From: Elusimicrobiota bacterium
GTDB taxonomy: Bacteria > Elusimicrobiota > Elusimicrobia > UBA1565 > UBA9628
Assembly (NCBI GenBank): GCA_030696455.1
Contig: JAUYSH010000106.1
Coordinates: forward strand, 1 to 49,294
Reading direction: 5' to 3'
Length of the DNA stretch: 49,294 bases
The stretch's first letter is position 1. Each line of letters begins with the position of its first letter. Under the pieces are notes generated by a model, which was given only the letters and a program-made list of their open reading frames with translations, was not told where the DNA came from and searched no databases. A program made the translations under genes and the position numbers. Positions 42,554-49,294 of this stretch are shown here, piece by piece.

Positions 42554-43161
42554 GGGGCCTCCGGGCGGGGGAGTTCAAAGGAATCGTTGGTGCGGGAATA
42601 CCACGCTCCTTCCATGCGGCCTATCGCGTTGAGATCTTGATGCTTTATCTTGCCGTTGTTGTAAACGTCATCGGCGCAGTGAAACCGGACCACGCGGCCG
42701 ATGACGAGGTTCCCGGCCAACGCCCCGTCTCCGATCCGCACGATCTGTTGGAGTTCGCATTCGTAAGACACCGGGCTCTCTTTGACCAAGGGCGGTTTAA
42801 CGACGGTGCTCTTAATGGCCGTCACACCGCACTGCTCAAATTCGTTCACGCCGTAGGCGTAAGGCGCCGAGGTCTGATTCATCTTTATCGCGTTTGATTC
42901 GTTGACGATGTTGACGGTGAACTGCCCCGTCGCTTCGATGTTGATCAACGTGTCTTTCTTCTTCCCATTTCTATCGTTCACCGGCGCGAAGCACACCGTC
43001 ATCGGGTTCGCGCAGATCCCCGTGAAGAAGGAAAACGGAGCCAGATTCGGGACTCCGCCCGGCGAGACCGTCGCCACCCACGCGATCGGTCGCGGCAATA
43101 TCGTCGCGATCATGAGCAGGTACCGGTCGCGGACCGCCAGAGACTCCGGATCGAGTTGCAT
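42550..43161 (-). CDS. Flavin reductase-like domain protein
   Basis: A 203-residue FMN-binding split-barrel protein. RPIAWVATVSPGGVPNLAPFSFFTGICANPMTVCF and KKDTLINIEATGQFTVNIVNES are typical of the flavin-reductase/DIM6-NTAB group, which supplies reduced flavin or acts in aromatic catabolism. It stands between hmgA and the HPPD-like gene, so it probably serves the same pathway, perhaps in place of another step. Codons are strikingly less GC-biased than in hmgA. Overlap with the HPPD-like start is 4 bases. Confidence 0.87.
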   Translation of the reverse strand: MQLDPESLAVRDRYLLMIATILPRPIAWVATVSPGGVPNLAPFSFFTGICANPMTVCFAPVNDRNGKKKDTLINIEATGQFTVNIVNESNAIKMNQTSAPYAYGVNEFEQCGVTAIKSTVVKPPLVKESPVSYECELQQIVRIGDGALAGNLVIGRVVRFHCADDVYNNGKIKHQDLNAIGRMEGAWYSRTNDSFELPRPEAP

Positions 43162-43163
43162 CG

Positions 43164-44390
43164 CTACTCGGCCGAGACGCCCTGCGTGTCCCGGTTCCAG
43201 CTCGTCGGGTAGTCCTTGTCGGCGAGCGGCAGGGCCTGCTTGGCCACCTCGAGCGGCTCGAAGAAGGTGTCGAGCATCACCGCGAGATAGTCGGACAGCT
43301 TGCCGCGCTCGGCGAAGGAGCGCTTGGCGGCCATCCCGTGGGGCGAGTGCGGCAGGGAGCCGGGGTGGAAGGTGAAGGAGCCCGGCTCGACGAGGCCTTT
43401 GCGCGCGCCGTAGCTCGTGTTCGAGAAGAACATCACCTCGTCGCTGTCCACGTTGAAGTGGGCGTAGGGCGCCGGGACGTCGCGCGGGTTCCAGCCCTCG
43501 ATCTGCCCCTTGAAGGTGCAGACCGCGAAGCCGTTATGCGGGGCGGTGCCGGACTGGAAGGTCTGGCGCGTCGGCGGGGCGGTGTGGATCTCCCGGGCCA
43601 GCGGATGTTGGTCGTCGGTGTGGAAGGTGTGGGGGTACAGCGCGCCCTCCCAGCCGATCAGGTCGAACGGGTGATGGCCGAGAAACAGCTCGGTCACGAG
43701 GCCGCCGGCGTGCTTGGTCCACACGCGGAACTCGCCTTCCTCGTCGCGCGCGGGGCGGAACTCGGGCAGGCCGACCTCGGTCTCGACGATCGGGGCCGTC
43801 AGGTGGGCTTGTCCGGACGGGTTCAGGTAGTGGGGGGCGAACTGGATGGGCAGGCGCGACTCGACGATGAGCAGCCGGCAGTCCTCGCTGGCGAGCTCGA
43901 CGCGGTAGGTCGTGCCTTTGGGGATGTTCACGTAGTGGCCTTTGCGGAAGGGCAGCACGCCGAACTCCGAGGCGATGAGACCCGACCCTTCTTGTATGAA
44001 CCAAAGCTCGTGGCCGTCGCCGTTGCGGAAGAACCTCTGGGGCGGGCAGGACTTCTCGAAGCGCGCCGCGGACACGACGGTGGTCGTGCCGTAGACGAGC
44101 GGCACGCGCCCGCTGATATGGTCGCCGTGCGCCTTCAGCCGTCCGGTGCGGATGTGCCAGGGCTGCAGCGGCTGGGCCGGCGCCATCTTCTGAGGCCGCA
44201 GGTCGAGCGGCAGGCGCTTGGGCTCGCTGACCTGCTGGGTCGGATACTTCCGGTAATGGTACTTGCGCGACCAGTCCCCGCTGAAGCCGCTGACTCCGTG
44301 GATCTCCTCGAGCGCCAGCACCTCCGGCTCCGAGTAGAACTCGGTGTGCGGCGTCTTCGGTACACGCCCGCGCGTTAGGATGACGCTCAT
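43164..44390 (-). CDS. hmgA: Homogentisate 1,2-dioxygenase
   Basis: A 408-residue cupin-type ring-cleaving enzyme converting homogentisate to maleylacetoacetate. HSP-type motifs: HELWFIQEGSG (127-137), FDLIGWEGALYPHTF, and iron-ligand region HFNVDSDEVMFF (His311, Glu318) with His348 in SLPHSPHG, matching the spacing of the His-Glu-His ligands. The length is slightly shorter than the human enzyme, as in other bacterial members. FAH stop and hmgA start overlap (ATGA). Confidence 0.92.
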   Translation of the reverse strand: MSVILTRGRVPKTPHTEFYSEPEVLALEEIHGVSGFSGDWSRKYHYRKYPTQQVSEPKRLPLDLRPQKMAPAQPLQPWHIRTGRLKAHGDHISGRVPLVYGTTTVVSAARFEKSCPPQRFFRNGDGHELWFIQEGSGLIASEFGVLPFRKGHYVNIPKGTTYRVELASEDCRLLIVESRLPIQFAPHYLNPSGQAHLTAPIVETEVGLPEFRPARDEEGEFRVWTKHAGGLVTELFLGHHPFDLIGWEGALYPHTFHTDDQHPLAREIHTAPPTRQTFQSGTAPHNGFAVCTFKGQIEGWNPRDVPAPYAHFNVDSDEVMFFSNTSYGARKGLVEPGSFTFHPGSLPHSPHGMAAKRSFAERGKLSDYLAVMLDTFFEPLEVAKQALPLADKDYPTSWNRDTQGVSAE

Positions 44391-45385
44391 GCAAGCACTC
44401 CGGATTTTTTATACTTCAAATGGATCGCGCCATTAGGCTTTCCGACGGTGTTCTTCAAGGTCCCGAGCGGTCCCGCGTCCAGCTCGATGCGGTCCCCAGG
44501 CTTGATCCATCGGCCCATATCCAGCCCGCATCCCTTAAAGTAAGTGCCGGAGCCGAGGAGGTCGCCAGGCAGAAGTTCTTCACCCTGCGAAGCATGCGAG
44601 AGCATGGTCGGGAAGCTCCAATAAGGCTGTGCTTTCCGTGACCTGCTCCATTCGTTGCCGTTGATCCGTATTTTTAGTTCCGGAATCTGTCCGTTCCATT
44701 CATCGGCCGTCACGAAATATGGTCCCAAGACCGTCGCGAAATCCTTGCCCTTCGCCGGCCCCATGCGGCACACCATCTCGTTCTTCTGTATATCCCGCGC
44801 GGAGCAGTCGTTCATGACGATGTATCCGGCGATATGCCTCGCGGCTTTGCCGACGGGAATGTCCTTCCCGGCCGTTCCCACCACCGCCGCGACCTCGAAC
44901 TCGAAATCGAGCTTCCGCGTGAACGACGGCCACGGGATGACGTCGCCGGGGCCGATGATGGTGCGGGGGTTGCCCTTGTAGAACACGGGCTGCTCGTACC
45001 ACTCCGGCGAGAGCGGCTCGTTGCGGCGCTTCGCGCCCGCCTTCGCGTGGTCCTCGAAGGCGAAGAAGTCGCGCAAAGAGCGCGGGCGGGGGAGAGGGGC
45101 GAGCAGGCGGACCTGGCCTTCCTTCCAGACGACCCCGGCGGGAGCGCCCCGGAGCGTGTTTAAGGCGGCCTTCGCCTCGGTCAGCGACTCATGGCCGCCT
45201 TCGAGCAGGCCGAGCAGGCAGGGCGGCACGAAGAAATCCGCGCGCGCCTCGGGGCGGGTCTTGCCCTGCGCCCGGTACAGGCGCGCCGCGGCGAGGTTCA
45301 GGTCGATGATCCGGCCCGCGCGCACGGCGCCGAGGCGCTCGACGGGCCCGAGCGGCGTGGGAACCTCGAAGGTGACGAGTTTCAT
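44387..45385 (-). CDS. Fumarylacetoacetate hydrolase family protein
   Basis: A 332-residue member of the FAH family, which cleaves fumarylacetoacetate or related ketones. Metal-binding and catalytic regions: RDFFAFEDHAKAG, DFEFEVAAVVGTAGKDIPVGKAARHIAGYIVMNDCSARDIQKNE, and GSGTYFKGCGLDMGRWIKPGDRIEL. First gene of the minus-strand tyrosine operon; TAGTAT (45398-45393) is 7 bases before its ATG. No maleylacetoacetate isomerase gene is found nearby. The first half of the gene uses the usual GC-rich codons; the 3' half is less biased. Confidence 0.9.
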   Translation of the reverse strand: MKLVTFEVPTPLGPVERLGAVRAGRIIDLNLAAARLYRAQGKTRPEARADFFVPPCLLGLLEGGHESLTEAKAALNTLRGAPAGVVWKEGQVRLLAPLPRPRSLRDFFAFEDHAKAGAKRRNEPLSPEWYEQPVFYKGNPRTIIGPGDVIPWPSFTRKLDFEFEVAAVVGTAGKDIPVGKAARHIAGYIVMNDCSARDIQKNEMVCRMGPAKGKDFATVLGPYFVTADEWNGQIPELKIRINGNEWSRSRKAQPYWSFPTMLSHASQGEELLPGDLLGSGTYFKGCGLDMGRWIKPGDRIELDAGPLGTLKNTVGKPNGAIHLKYKKSGVLA

Positions 45386-45392
45386 CGCTCCG

Positions 45393-45398
45393 ATACTA
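45393..45398 (-). promoter_or_regulatory. -10 element of the tyrosine catabolic operon
   Basis: TAGTAT, 7 bases before the FAH start codon, without a recognisable -35 or Shine-Dalgarno sequence. Confidence 0.45.
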
Positions 45399-45662
45399 TC
45401 AAAAGCCGTGGGCCCGAAGCATGCCCACGATCCCGACTCCGATCCAGAAAATGTTGAGCAAAGTGTAGGCCCGGTCCTTGCGCAGGATCGCGCACCAGGA
45501 CAGCGCCACGGCGTCGACCGTGTTGAACGCCCAGACGAAGAAGAACGGGCTTCTCGGTCCCAGCCAGCTGACGAGCGAGAAGCTGACGATGCGCATCACC
45601 ACGGCGACCAGCTCTATGCTTTCGCGGTGGCGCAGCACGACGGCGTTCATGGTTTGGATCAT
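45399..45662 (-). CDS. Small membrane protein
   Basis: An 87-residue protein with about three membrane-spanning helices (VAVVMRIVSFSLVSWL, FFFVWAFNTVDAVALSWC, TLLNIFWIGVGIVGML). A second ATG four codons in is an alternative start. The phrase NTVDAVALSWCAILRKDRAYTLLN is conserved-looking, but I cannot name the family. It follows the HAD gene by 3 bases and is probably co-transcribed with it. Confidence 0.7.
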   Translation of the reverse strand: MIQTMNAVVLRHRESIELVAVVMRIVSFSLVSWLGPRSPFFFVWAFNTVDAVALSWCAILRKDRAYTLLNIFWIGVGIVGMLRAHGF

Positions 45663-45665
45663 AAG

Positions 45666-46328
45666 TCAGGGGCGGGCGAGCGCGGCGGTTATCGCCGGGC
45701 TGAGCGTCGTGAAATCGGAGGCTTTGAGCGCCGCGTGCTTGAACTCGTCGGCGCGGTGCGAGGTGGTGATCGCGACGACCGCCATGCCCGCGCGGCGCGC
45801 GGCCTCCTCGCCGAGCAAAGAATCCTCGAACACGACGCAATTCTTCGGCGCGACCTTCAGCGCGTCGGCCAATATCAGGAAGGTCTCCGGGTCGGGCTTG
45901 CCCTTCGTCACCATGCCGCCGTCGACGACCGCGTCGAACCAGGGCCGCAGCTCCAGGCCGTCGAGGATGAAGGTCACGTTGTCGTCCTTGGAGCCGGTGC
46001 CCAGGCCCACGCGGTAGCCGCCCGCGCGCGCGCCCTTGAGAAAGGGCATCAGCCCCGCCGCGGGCGAGCGCCGGGGCAGGTACAGCTTGCGGTACAAGGT
46101 CTCCTTGACGAGGGCGGCGGCGTCGGCTTCCTCCTGCGGGACCTCGCGCTTGAAGTAGTAGCGCAGGACCTCGCGCGTGGGCATGCCCATCGTGTTGGTC
46201 CGGAAATCGTTCAGCTCGATTTCGATGCCGCGGCCGCGGAAGAAGCTCGTCCAGGCCTCCTCGTGCGCGGGCATGTTGTGGCAGACGACCCCGTCCATGT
46301 CGAGCAGAAAGCCGATCTCGCGTTTCAT
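45666..46328 (-). CDS. HAD-family phosphatase (beta-phosphoglucomutase-like)
   Basis: A 220-residue HAD hydrolase. Motif I FLLDMDGVVC, cap with MGMPTREVL, motif II LGTGSKDDN, motif III Lys in GKPDPETFLILAD and motif IV VVFEDSLLGEEAARRAGM are in order. Subfamily pattern resembles beta-phosphoglucomutase and other sugar-phosphate phosphatases; substrate unknown. Promoter TATCCT is 7 bases before the ATG and back-to-back with that of the divergent ygfZ gene. Confidence 0.9.
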   Translation of the reverse strand: MKREIGFLLDMDGVVCHNMPAHEEAWTSFFRGRGIEIELNDFRTNTMGMPTREVLRYYFKREVPQEEADAAALVKETLYRKLYLPRRSPAAGLMPFLKGARAGGYRVGLGTGSKDDNVTFILDGLELRPWFDAVVDGGMVTKGKPDPETFLILADALKVAPKNCVVFEDSLLGEEAARRAGMAVVAITTSHRADEFKHAALKASDFTTLSPAITAALARP

Positions 46329-46355
46329 GACGGATAGGATAGCTATAATGGGCGC
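46329..46355. promoter_or_regulatory. Back-to-back leaderless promoters (27 bp)
   Basis: Minus-strand TATCCT (46341-46336) lies 7 bases before the HAD start; plus-strand TATAAT (46344-46349) lies 6 bases before the YgfZ start. The hexamers are separated by two bases, so both -35 regions must lie inside the opposite gene. No Shine-Dalgarno fits in the gap. Confidence 0.7.
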
Positions 46356-47174
46356 ATGGCACTACGCGCCCTCGACGTCTCGCTGTGGGGCTTCTTCCGC
46401 TTCCACGGCGCGGACGCGAAGAAATTCCTGCAGGGCCTCGTCACCGCGGACATGGGCAAGCTGGCTCCCGGCGTCTGCCTGCCCGCCTGCGTGCTCACCC
46501 CGAAGGGTCTGCTCGTCGCCGACTGCGAGCTCTACGAGGAGACCCCGGAGAGCATACTCGCCGTCACGCGCCCGGGCGCCGCCATCGGCTTTCTCGCCGC
46601 CTTCGAGAAGAAGATCATGCTGTCGGACTCCTCGCTCAAGGCCCTGCGCTCGCAGCGGGCCTGGCTGGTCGTCGGCGAGGGCTATGAGACCGGCCTGCCG
46701 TGGACCCGCTTGGACGAGCCGGCCCGCCTGCTCCTCGGCGTGGACCCGCCCGTCGAGGCCGAGCCCCTGACCGACGCCGAGTTCGACGCCCTGCGCGTCG
46801 CCTCGGGCTTCCCCTGGTTCGGCGCCGACATGAGCGCCGAGTCCCTTCCGCTCGAGGCGCGCCAGGACGCGGGGATCAGCATGGACAAGGGCTGCTACAT
46901 GGGCCAGGAGACGGTGTCGCGCATCGTGCACCGCGGCCACGTCAACAAGATCTTGATGGGCCTGCGCTTCGCGGGCCCGCCCGCCGCCCCCGGCTCCGTC
47001 GTCCTGCGCGGGGAGCGCGCGATCGGCCACGTGACGAGCGCGCCCGGCTCCTTGGGCCTCGCGATGATCCGCTACGACGACGCGTGCGCCGGCGTCAAGG
47101 TCGCCGCCGACGGCAAGGACGGCGAGCTGTTCGTCTTCAGCGGCTGGCCGAAGCCCCTGGCCAAGCCCGCCTGA
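46356..47174 (+). CDS. ygfZ: YgfZ/GcvT-domain iron-sulfur cluster assembly protein
   Basis: A 272-residue folate-binding protein of the YgfZ/IbaG type, which supports maturation of certain Fe-S enzymes. The signature is DKGCYMGQETVSRIVHRGHV (usual KGC[YF]xGQE), with Cys of the conserved motif. The opening FFRFHGADAKKFLQGLVTADM is typical of GcvT-like domains. Fe-S support is consistent with four radical SAM proteins in the window, though such proteins are common. Divergent from the HAD gene; followed by a strong hairpin. Confidence 0.9.
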   Translation: MALRALDVSLWGFFRFHGADAKKFLQGLVTADMGKLAPGVCLPACVLTPKGLLVADCELYEETPESILAVTRPGAAIGFLAAFEKKIMLSDSSLKALRSQRAWLVVGEGYETGLPWTRLDEPARLLLGVDPPVEAEPLTDAEFDALRVASGFPWFGADMSAESLPLEARQDAGISMDKGCYMGQETVSRIVHRGHVNKILMGLRFAGPPAAPGSVVLRGERAIGHVTSAPGSLGLAMIRYDDACAGVKVAADGKDGELFVFSGWPKPLAKPA

Positions 47175-47214
47175 AAGGAACTTCGCGTTCAGCCGGCCGC
47201 ATGATCCCTCGGAG

Positions 47215-47259
47215 CCCCTCTTTGGGTGATGCCTGATCCGGCATCACTCAAACAAGGGG
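47215..47259. terminator. Bidirectional hairpin terminator candidate
   Basis: A stem of about 17 bp (CCCCT...TTTG-GGTGATGCC with GGCATCACTC-AAA...AGGGG, one or two mismatches) closes on loop TGATCC. It lies between the convergent ygfZ and aminopeptidase genes. No long T-tract follows either side, so it is a weaker intrinsic signal or a barrier to read-through. Confidence 0.6.
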
Positions 47260-47292
47260 TCCGGATCGGCCCAGGGGATCGGGCTTGGAGAG

Positions 47293-48534
47293 TCAGTGCT
47301 TCGCGGCCACGACCTTCGCCAGCCCGCCGCCCGAGGAGGTCTTGGCGAGCTCGAGGGCGAAGGCGACGGCGAGCCGGGCGAAGGGCACCGAGTGGGTCGC
47401 GGCCCCGCCCATGGTCGCCAAGGTGTCGCTCTCGGAGTGGATCGCCTTGTTGCTGTCGTTGAAGGTCGACTCGAAGGCCATCGCCGCGGGAAAGCCCTTC
47501 TTGGTCCACGACGCGTGGTCCGAGCAGCCGTAGCCGCACTTGGTCGTCGCCGCTTTGACGCCGGCGTAGGCCGTCACGAGCTTGCCCGTGAACGCGCTGA
47601 GCGGGGCGTCCACGTGGTCGGTGAGCATCCAGATGCCCTCGCCGGAGCCGGCGAAGTTGGACATGTCGAACTGGATCACGCCGATCACCTTCTTCCCGGC
47701 GGCCGCGTACTTGGCGGCGATGTCCTGAGAGCCGCGCAGGCCGACCTCTTCGGCGGCGTAGCCCATGAACTGGATCGTGCGCTTGGGGCGCACGCCGGAC
47801 TCCGCGATGATCCGCGCCGCCTCGGTCAGCACGGCGATGCCGGAGGCGTTGTCGTCGGCGCCGGGGGAGCGCGCGCCGGAGTTGCCCCAGCCGCTGATCG
47901 AGTCGAGGTGGCCGCCGAGCACGACGATCTCCTCGGGCAGCTCGGAGCCGGGGATGGTCAGGATGACGGAGGGCTGCTTCCACGCCGAGTGCGGGAACAG
48001 CGCGGCGGAGGCGCCCGGGATCCGGGAGGCGAGCGAGCCCCATTCGCCCTGCAGCCAGCGCGAGGCCGCGGCGCCGGTCTCCGACTGATAGTAGCGGCTG
48101 TGATGCGCGGACATCCCCTCGATCACGGCGCGGATGGAAGATTCCCGGACGCCGGCGACGAGCGGGGCCACGACCGCCTGCTGGTCGAGCGTGTAGGCGG
48201 CGCGCGGCCCGACCGCGGCGGGGCGCAGGGACGCCTTCGCCGCGTCCATCGAGCCGTGGGCGAGGTAGCCGCCGCAGCGCTTGAAGCGGTCGTGCATGAA
48301 CTGGGAGAGGATCGGGAGCATGTCGGGGCGGACCTCGAACACCGCGATGCCGCCTTCGGACAGCACCGGACCCTTGAGCGGGAAGCCGGCGGCCTCGGGC
48401 TTGGCGAGGTCGGCCTGGTCGACGGTGACCCAGACCGCGGCGGGCGCGGCGACGTCGATCTTGGGGGGAAAGTCGTCGGCGAACGCGGACGACGCGGCGA
48501 GCAGGACGGCGGCCATCAGGCCTAGAGTGTTCAT
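47293..48534 (-). CDS. Secreted M28-family aminopeptidase
   Basis: A 413-residue exported zinc peptidase. ATG at 48534 begins signal peptide MNTLGLMAAVLLAASSAFA. The dizinc site can be traced: His in VLGGHLDS, Asp in PGADDNASG, catalytic Glu and ligand in YAAEEVGLRGSQ, Asp in QFDMSN, His in AIHSESDTL. The disulfide pair CGYGC before SDHASW is as in the Vibrio leucine aminopeptidase. The region before the catalytic domain (25-170) resembles the propeptide of that enzyme. A TTGACG-17-GACCAT promoter ends 7 bases before the ATG. Confidence 0.92.
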   Translation of the reverse strand: MNTLGLMAAVLLAASSAFADDFPPKIDVAAPAAVWVTVDQADLAKPEAAGFPLKGPVLSEGGIAVFEVRPDMLPILSQFMHDRFKRCGGYLAHGSMDAAKASLRPAAVGPRAAYTLDQQAVVAPLVAGVRESSIRAVIEGMSAHHSRYYQSETGAAASRWLQGEWGSLASRIPGASAALFPHSAWKQPSVILTIPGSELPEEIVVLGGHLDSISGWGNSGARSPGADDNASGIAVLTEAARIIAESGVRPKRTIQFMGYAAEEVGLRGSQDIAAKYAAAGKKVIGVIQFDMSNFAGSGEGIWMLTDHVDAPLSAFTGKLVTAYAGVKAATTKCGYGCSDHASWTKKGFPAAMAFESTFNDSNKAIHSESDTLATMGGAATHSVPFARLAVAFALELAKTSSGGGLAKVVAAKH

Positions 48535-48541
48535 GGGTCCA

Positions 48542-48570
48542 ATGGTCCCAAAGAACGGGCCGCGCGTCAA
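48542..48570 (-). promoter_or_regulatory. Leaderless promoter of the aminopeptidase
   Basis: On the minus strand TTGACG (48570-48565), 17-base spacer, GACCAT (48547-48542), 7 bases to the ATG. The -35 is strong and the -10 weak. Confidence 0.5.
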
Positions 48571-48576
48571 TAGCTA

Positions 48577-49059
48577 TCAGTCCGACTTGGGGTTCGGCGC
48601 GAGGCGCATGACGGAGATCCGCGGCCACAGCGACCACAGCGCCCAGGAGGCCAGGAACAGGCCGCCGGCGAGCCAGGCGCTCGGCGCGTGAGCGAGCCCC
48701 AAGGCGCGCGCCGCCGTGTAGGCCTCGAGGACGAGCCCCAGGCGCAGCGCCGCCATGGCCCAGCCCATCAGGCTCGCGGCCGAATCGACGAACTCCGCGG
48801 AGACGAGCGAGGATTCCGCCAGGCGGTGATAGGCGGACGGGGCGAGCAGCAGGAACATGGAGACGAGGACCAGGACTATCCCCGAGAGATGGACCAGGCG
48901 CAGGCTCTGATCGAGCCGGTCGTACAGGGCGGGGGTGAGGATCGAGAGCAGCTGGAAGCCGAGCAGGGCCTGCACGCCCACCGCCGTGACGCGGCACTCC
49001 TCGAGGATGTGCCGCCCTTCCTCTTCCAGCGAGGTCCGATGAATCGCGTGGCCGGTCAT
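48577..49059 (-). CDS. DUF6328-like membrane protein
   Basis: A 160-residue protein with four hydrophobic segments (about 27-46, 58-76, 93-115, 125-145). The preceding LEEECRVTAVGVQALLGFQLLSI phrase (E-x-R-x3-x-G-x-Q-x-L-x-G-F) matches the DUF6328 pattern. Function unknown. It starts at 49059, 7 bases after TATCCT, and lies downstream of no gene on its strand. The first 20 residues are cytoplasmic-type and acidic/basic. Confidence 0.78.
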   Translation of the reverse strand: MTGHAIHRTSLEEEGRHILEECRVTAVGVQALLGFQLLSILTPALYDRLDQSLRLVHLSGIVLVLVSMFLLLAPSAYHRLAESSLVSAEFVDSAASLMGWAMAALRLGLVLEAYTAARALGLAHAPSAWLAGGLFLASWALWSLWPRISVMRLAPNPKSD

Positions 49060-49066
49060 CGCCCTC

Positions 49067-49072
49067 AGGATA
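49067..49072 (-). promoter_or_regulatory. -10 element of the DUF6328-like gene
   Basis: TATCCT on the minus strand, 7 bases before the ATG at 49059. The HAD gene has the same hexamer and spacing. Confidence 0.5.
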
Positions 49073-49192
49073 TCATGGACTCCCGGGCGCGCCCATGGCG
49101 GCGGGGCGACATTTTCATGTGGGCCTTTTGCCGCCCCGCCGATGGGTCCGACGGCGCTGACGGCCGCCGCGGGAAGGTGATAACCTGACGCT

Positions 49193-49294
49193 ATGGTCGC
49201 GAAAACGGTCCTCGTCCTGCGCCTCGTCGCGGGCGCTCCGGCGCCCGCGCCGGTGGCGCCGCCCGCGTCCGCGCTCGCCGCGCCGCTCGCGCCG
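49193..49294 (+). CDS. Start of an exported Ala/Pro-rich protein (truncated by window end)
   Basis: The first 34 codons of an open frame that runs off the window. MVAKTVLVLRLVAGA is a short hydrophobic start, then APAPAPVAPPASALAAPLAP is pure Ala/Pro/Leu/Ser, as in the PPK2-like and 31982-33139 proteins. TAACCT lies 6 bases before the ATG, in the leaderless spacing. The main domain is outside the window, so no function can be named. Confidence 0.5.
   Translation, partial: MVAKTVLVLRLVAGAPAPAPVAPPASALAAPLAP

Overview
The window is GC-rich bacterial chromosome, densely packed on both strands, with no stretch over 300 bases lacking a gene and no rRNA, tRNA, CRISPR array or intact transposon that I could see. 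The combination of a bacterial topoisomerase VI, DUF222-type HNH protein, biosynthetic arginine decarboxylase, exported proteins with long Ala/Pro-rich N-terminal stretches, and apparently leaderless promoters suggests an uncultured, deeply branching lineage. Elusimicrobiota or a neighbour is my best guess from memory of such genomes; it is an inference, not shown by a marker gene.

Left part (1-4657): on the minus strand, a CsgG/FlgO-like protein and two LPP20/FlgP/FlgT-like lipoproteins lie behind a promoter and a GEMM-class (cyclic-di-GMP-I) riboswitch. An OmpR-type response regulator follows. A long perfect hairpin then separates it from a plus-strand NmrA-like reductase and GbsR/MarR-type regulator, whose promoter carries a 26-bp palindromic operator.

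Centre of interest (4681-10030): a plus-strand operon of polyprenyl diphosphate synthase, PqqD-like protein, radical SAM A, UbiA prenyltransferase, radical SAM B, a 39-residue PqqA-like peptide with its own ribosome binding site, and radical SAM C. Nearly all junctions overlap or abut. I read it as a system that modifies a ribosomal peptide and joins its product to, or makes alongside it, a prenyl chain. The peptide keeps the Tyr of PqqA but lacks the Glu that PQQ synthesis cross-links, so the product should not be PQQ.

Next come an exported ClpP-fold protein and an exported PPK2-like kinase (10118-12050), then a minus-strand block reading ADH-ADH-ribD-ribE-ribBA-ribH-nusB-ligA-purH with almost every start coupled to the previous stop (21757 down to 12552). 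A TPR protein, arginine decarboxylase, outer-membrane barrel, Hsp20-like lipoprotein and an unknown exported protein occupy 21793-27041. Topoisomerase VI A and B, an ornithine-cyclodeaminase relative, Era and an exported protein of unknown function are on the minus strand (26999-33139). HNH protein, HemW, PhoH-like, receiver, ValS and another exported protein run on the plus strand (33316-40603).

Right part (40600-49294): a minus-strand tyrosine/homogentisate catabolic operon (FAH, HmgA, flavin reductase, short HPPD-like enzyme, beta-propeller), a small membrane protein, HAD phosphatase, divergent YgfZ, an M28 aminopeptidase, a DUF6328-like membrane protein and the start of one more exported Ala/Pro-rich protein cut by the window edge.

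Many genes outside operons have a -10-like hexamer only 6-7 bases before the start codon and no Shine-Dalgarno sequence, several with TTGACG 17 bases upstream. This points to frequent leaderless transcription and supports several start choices made here.
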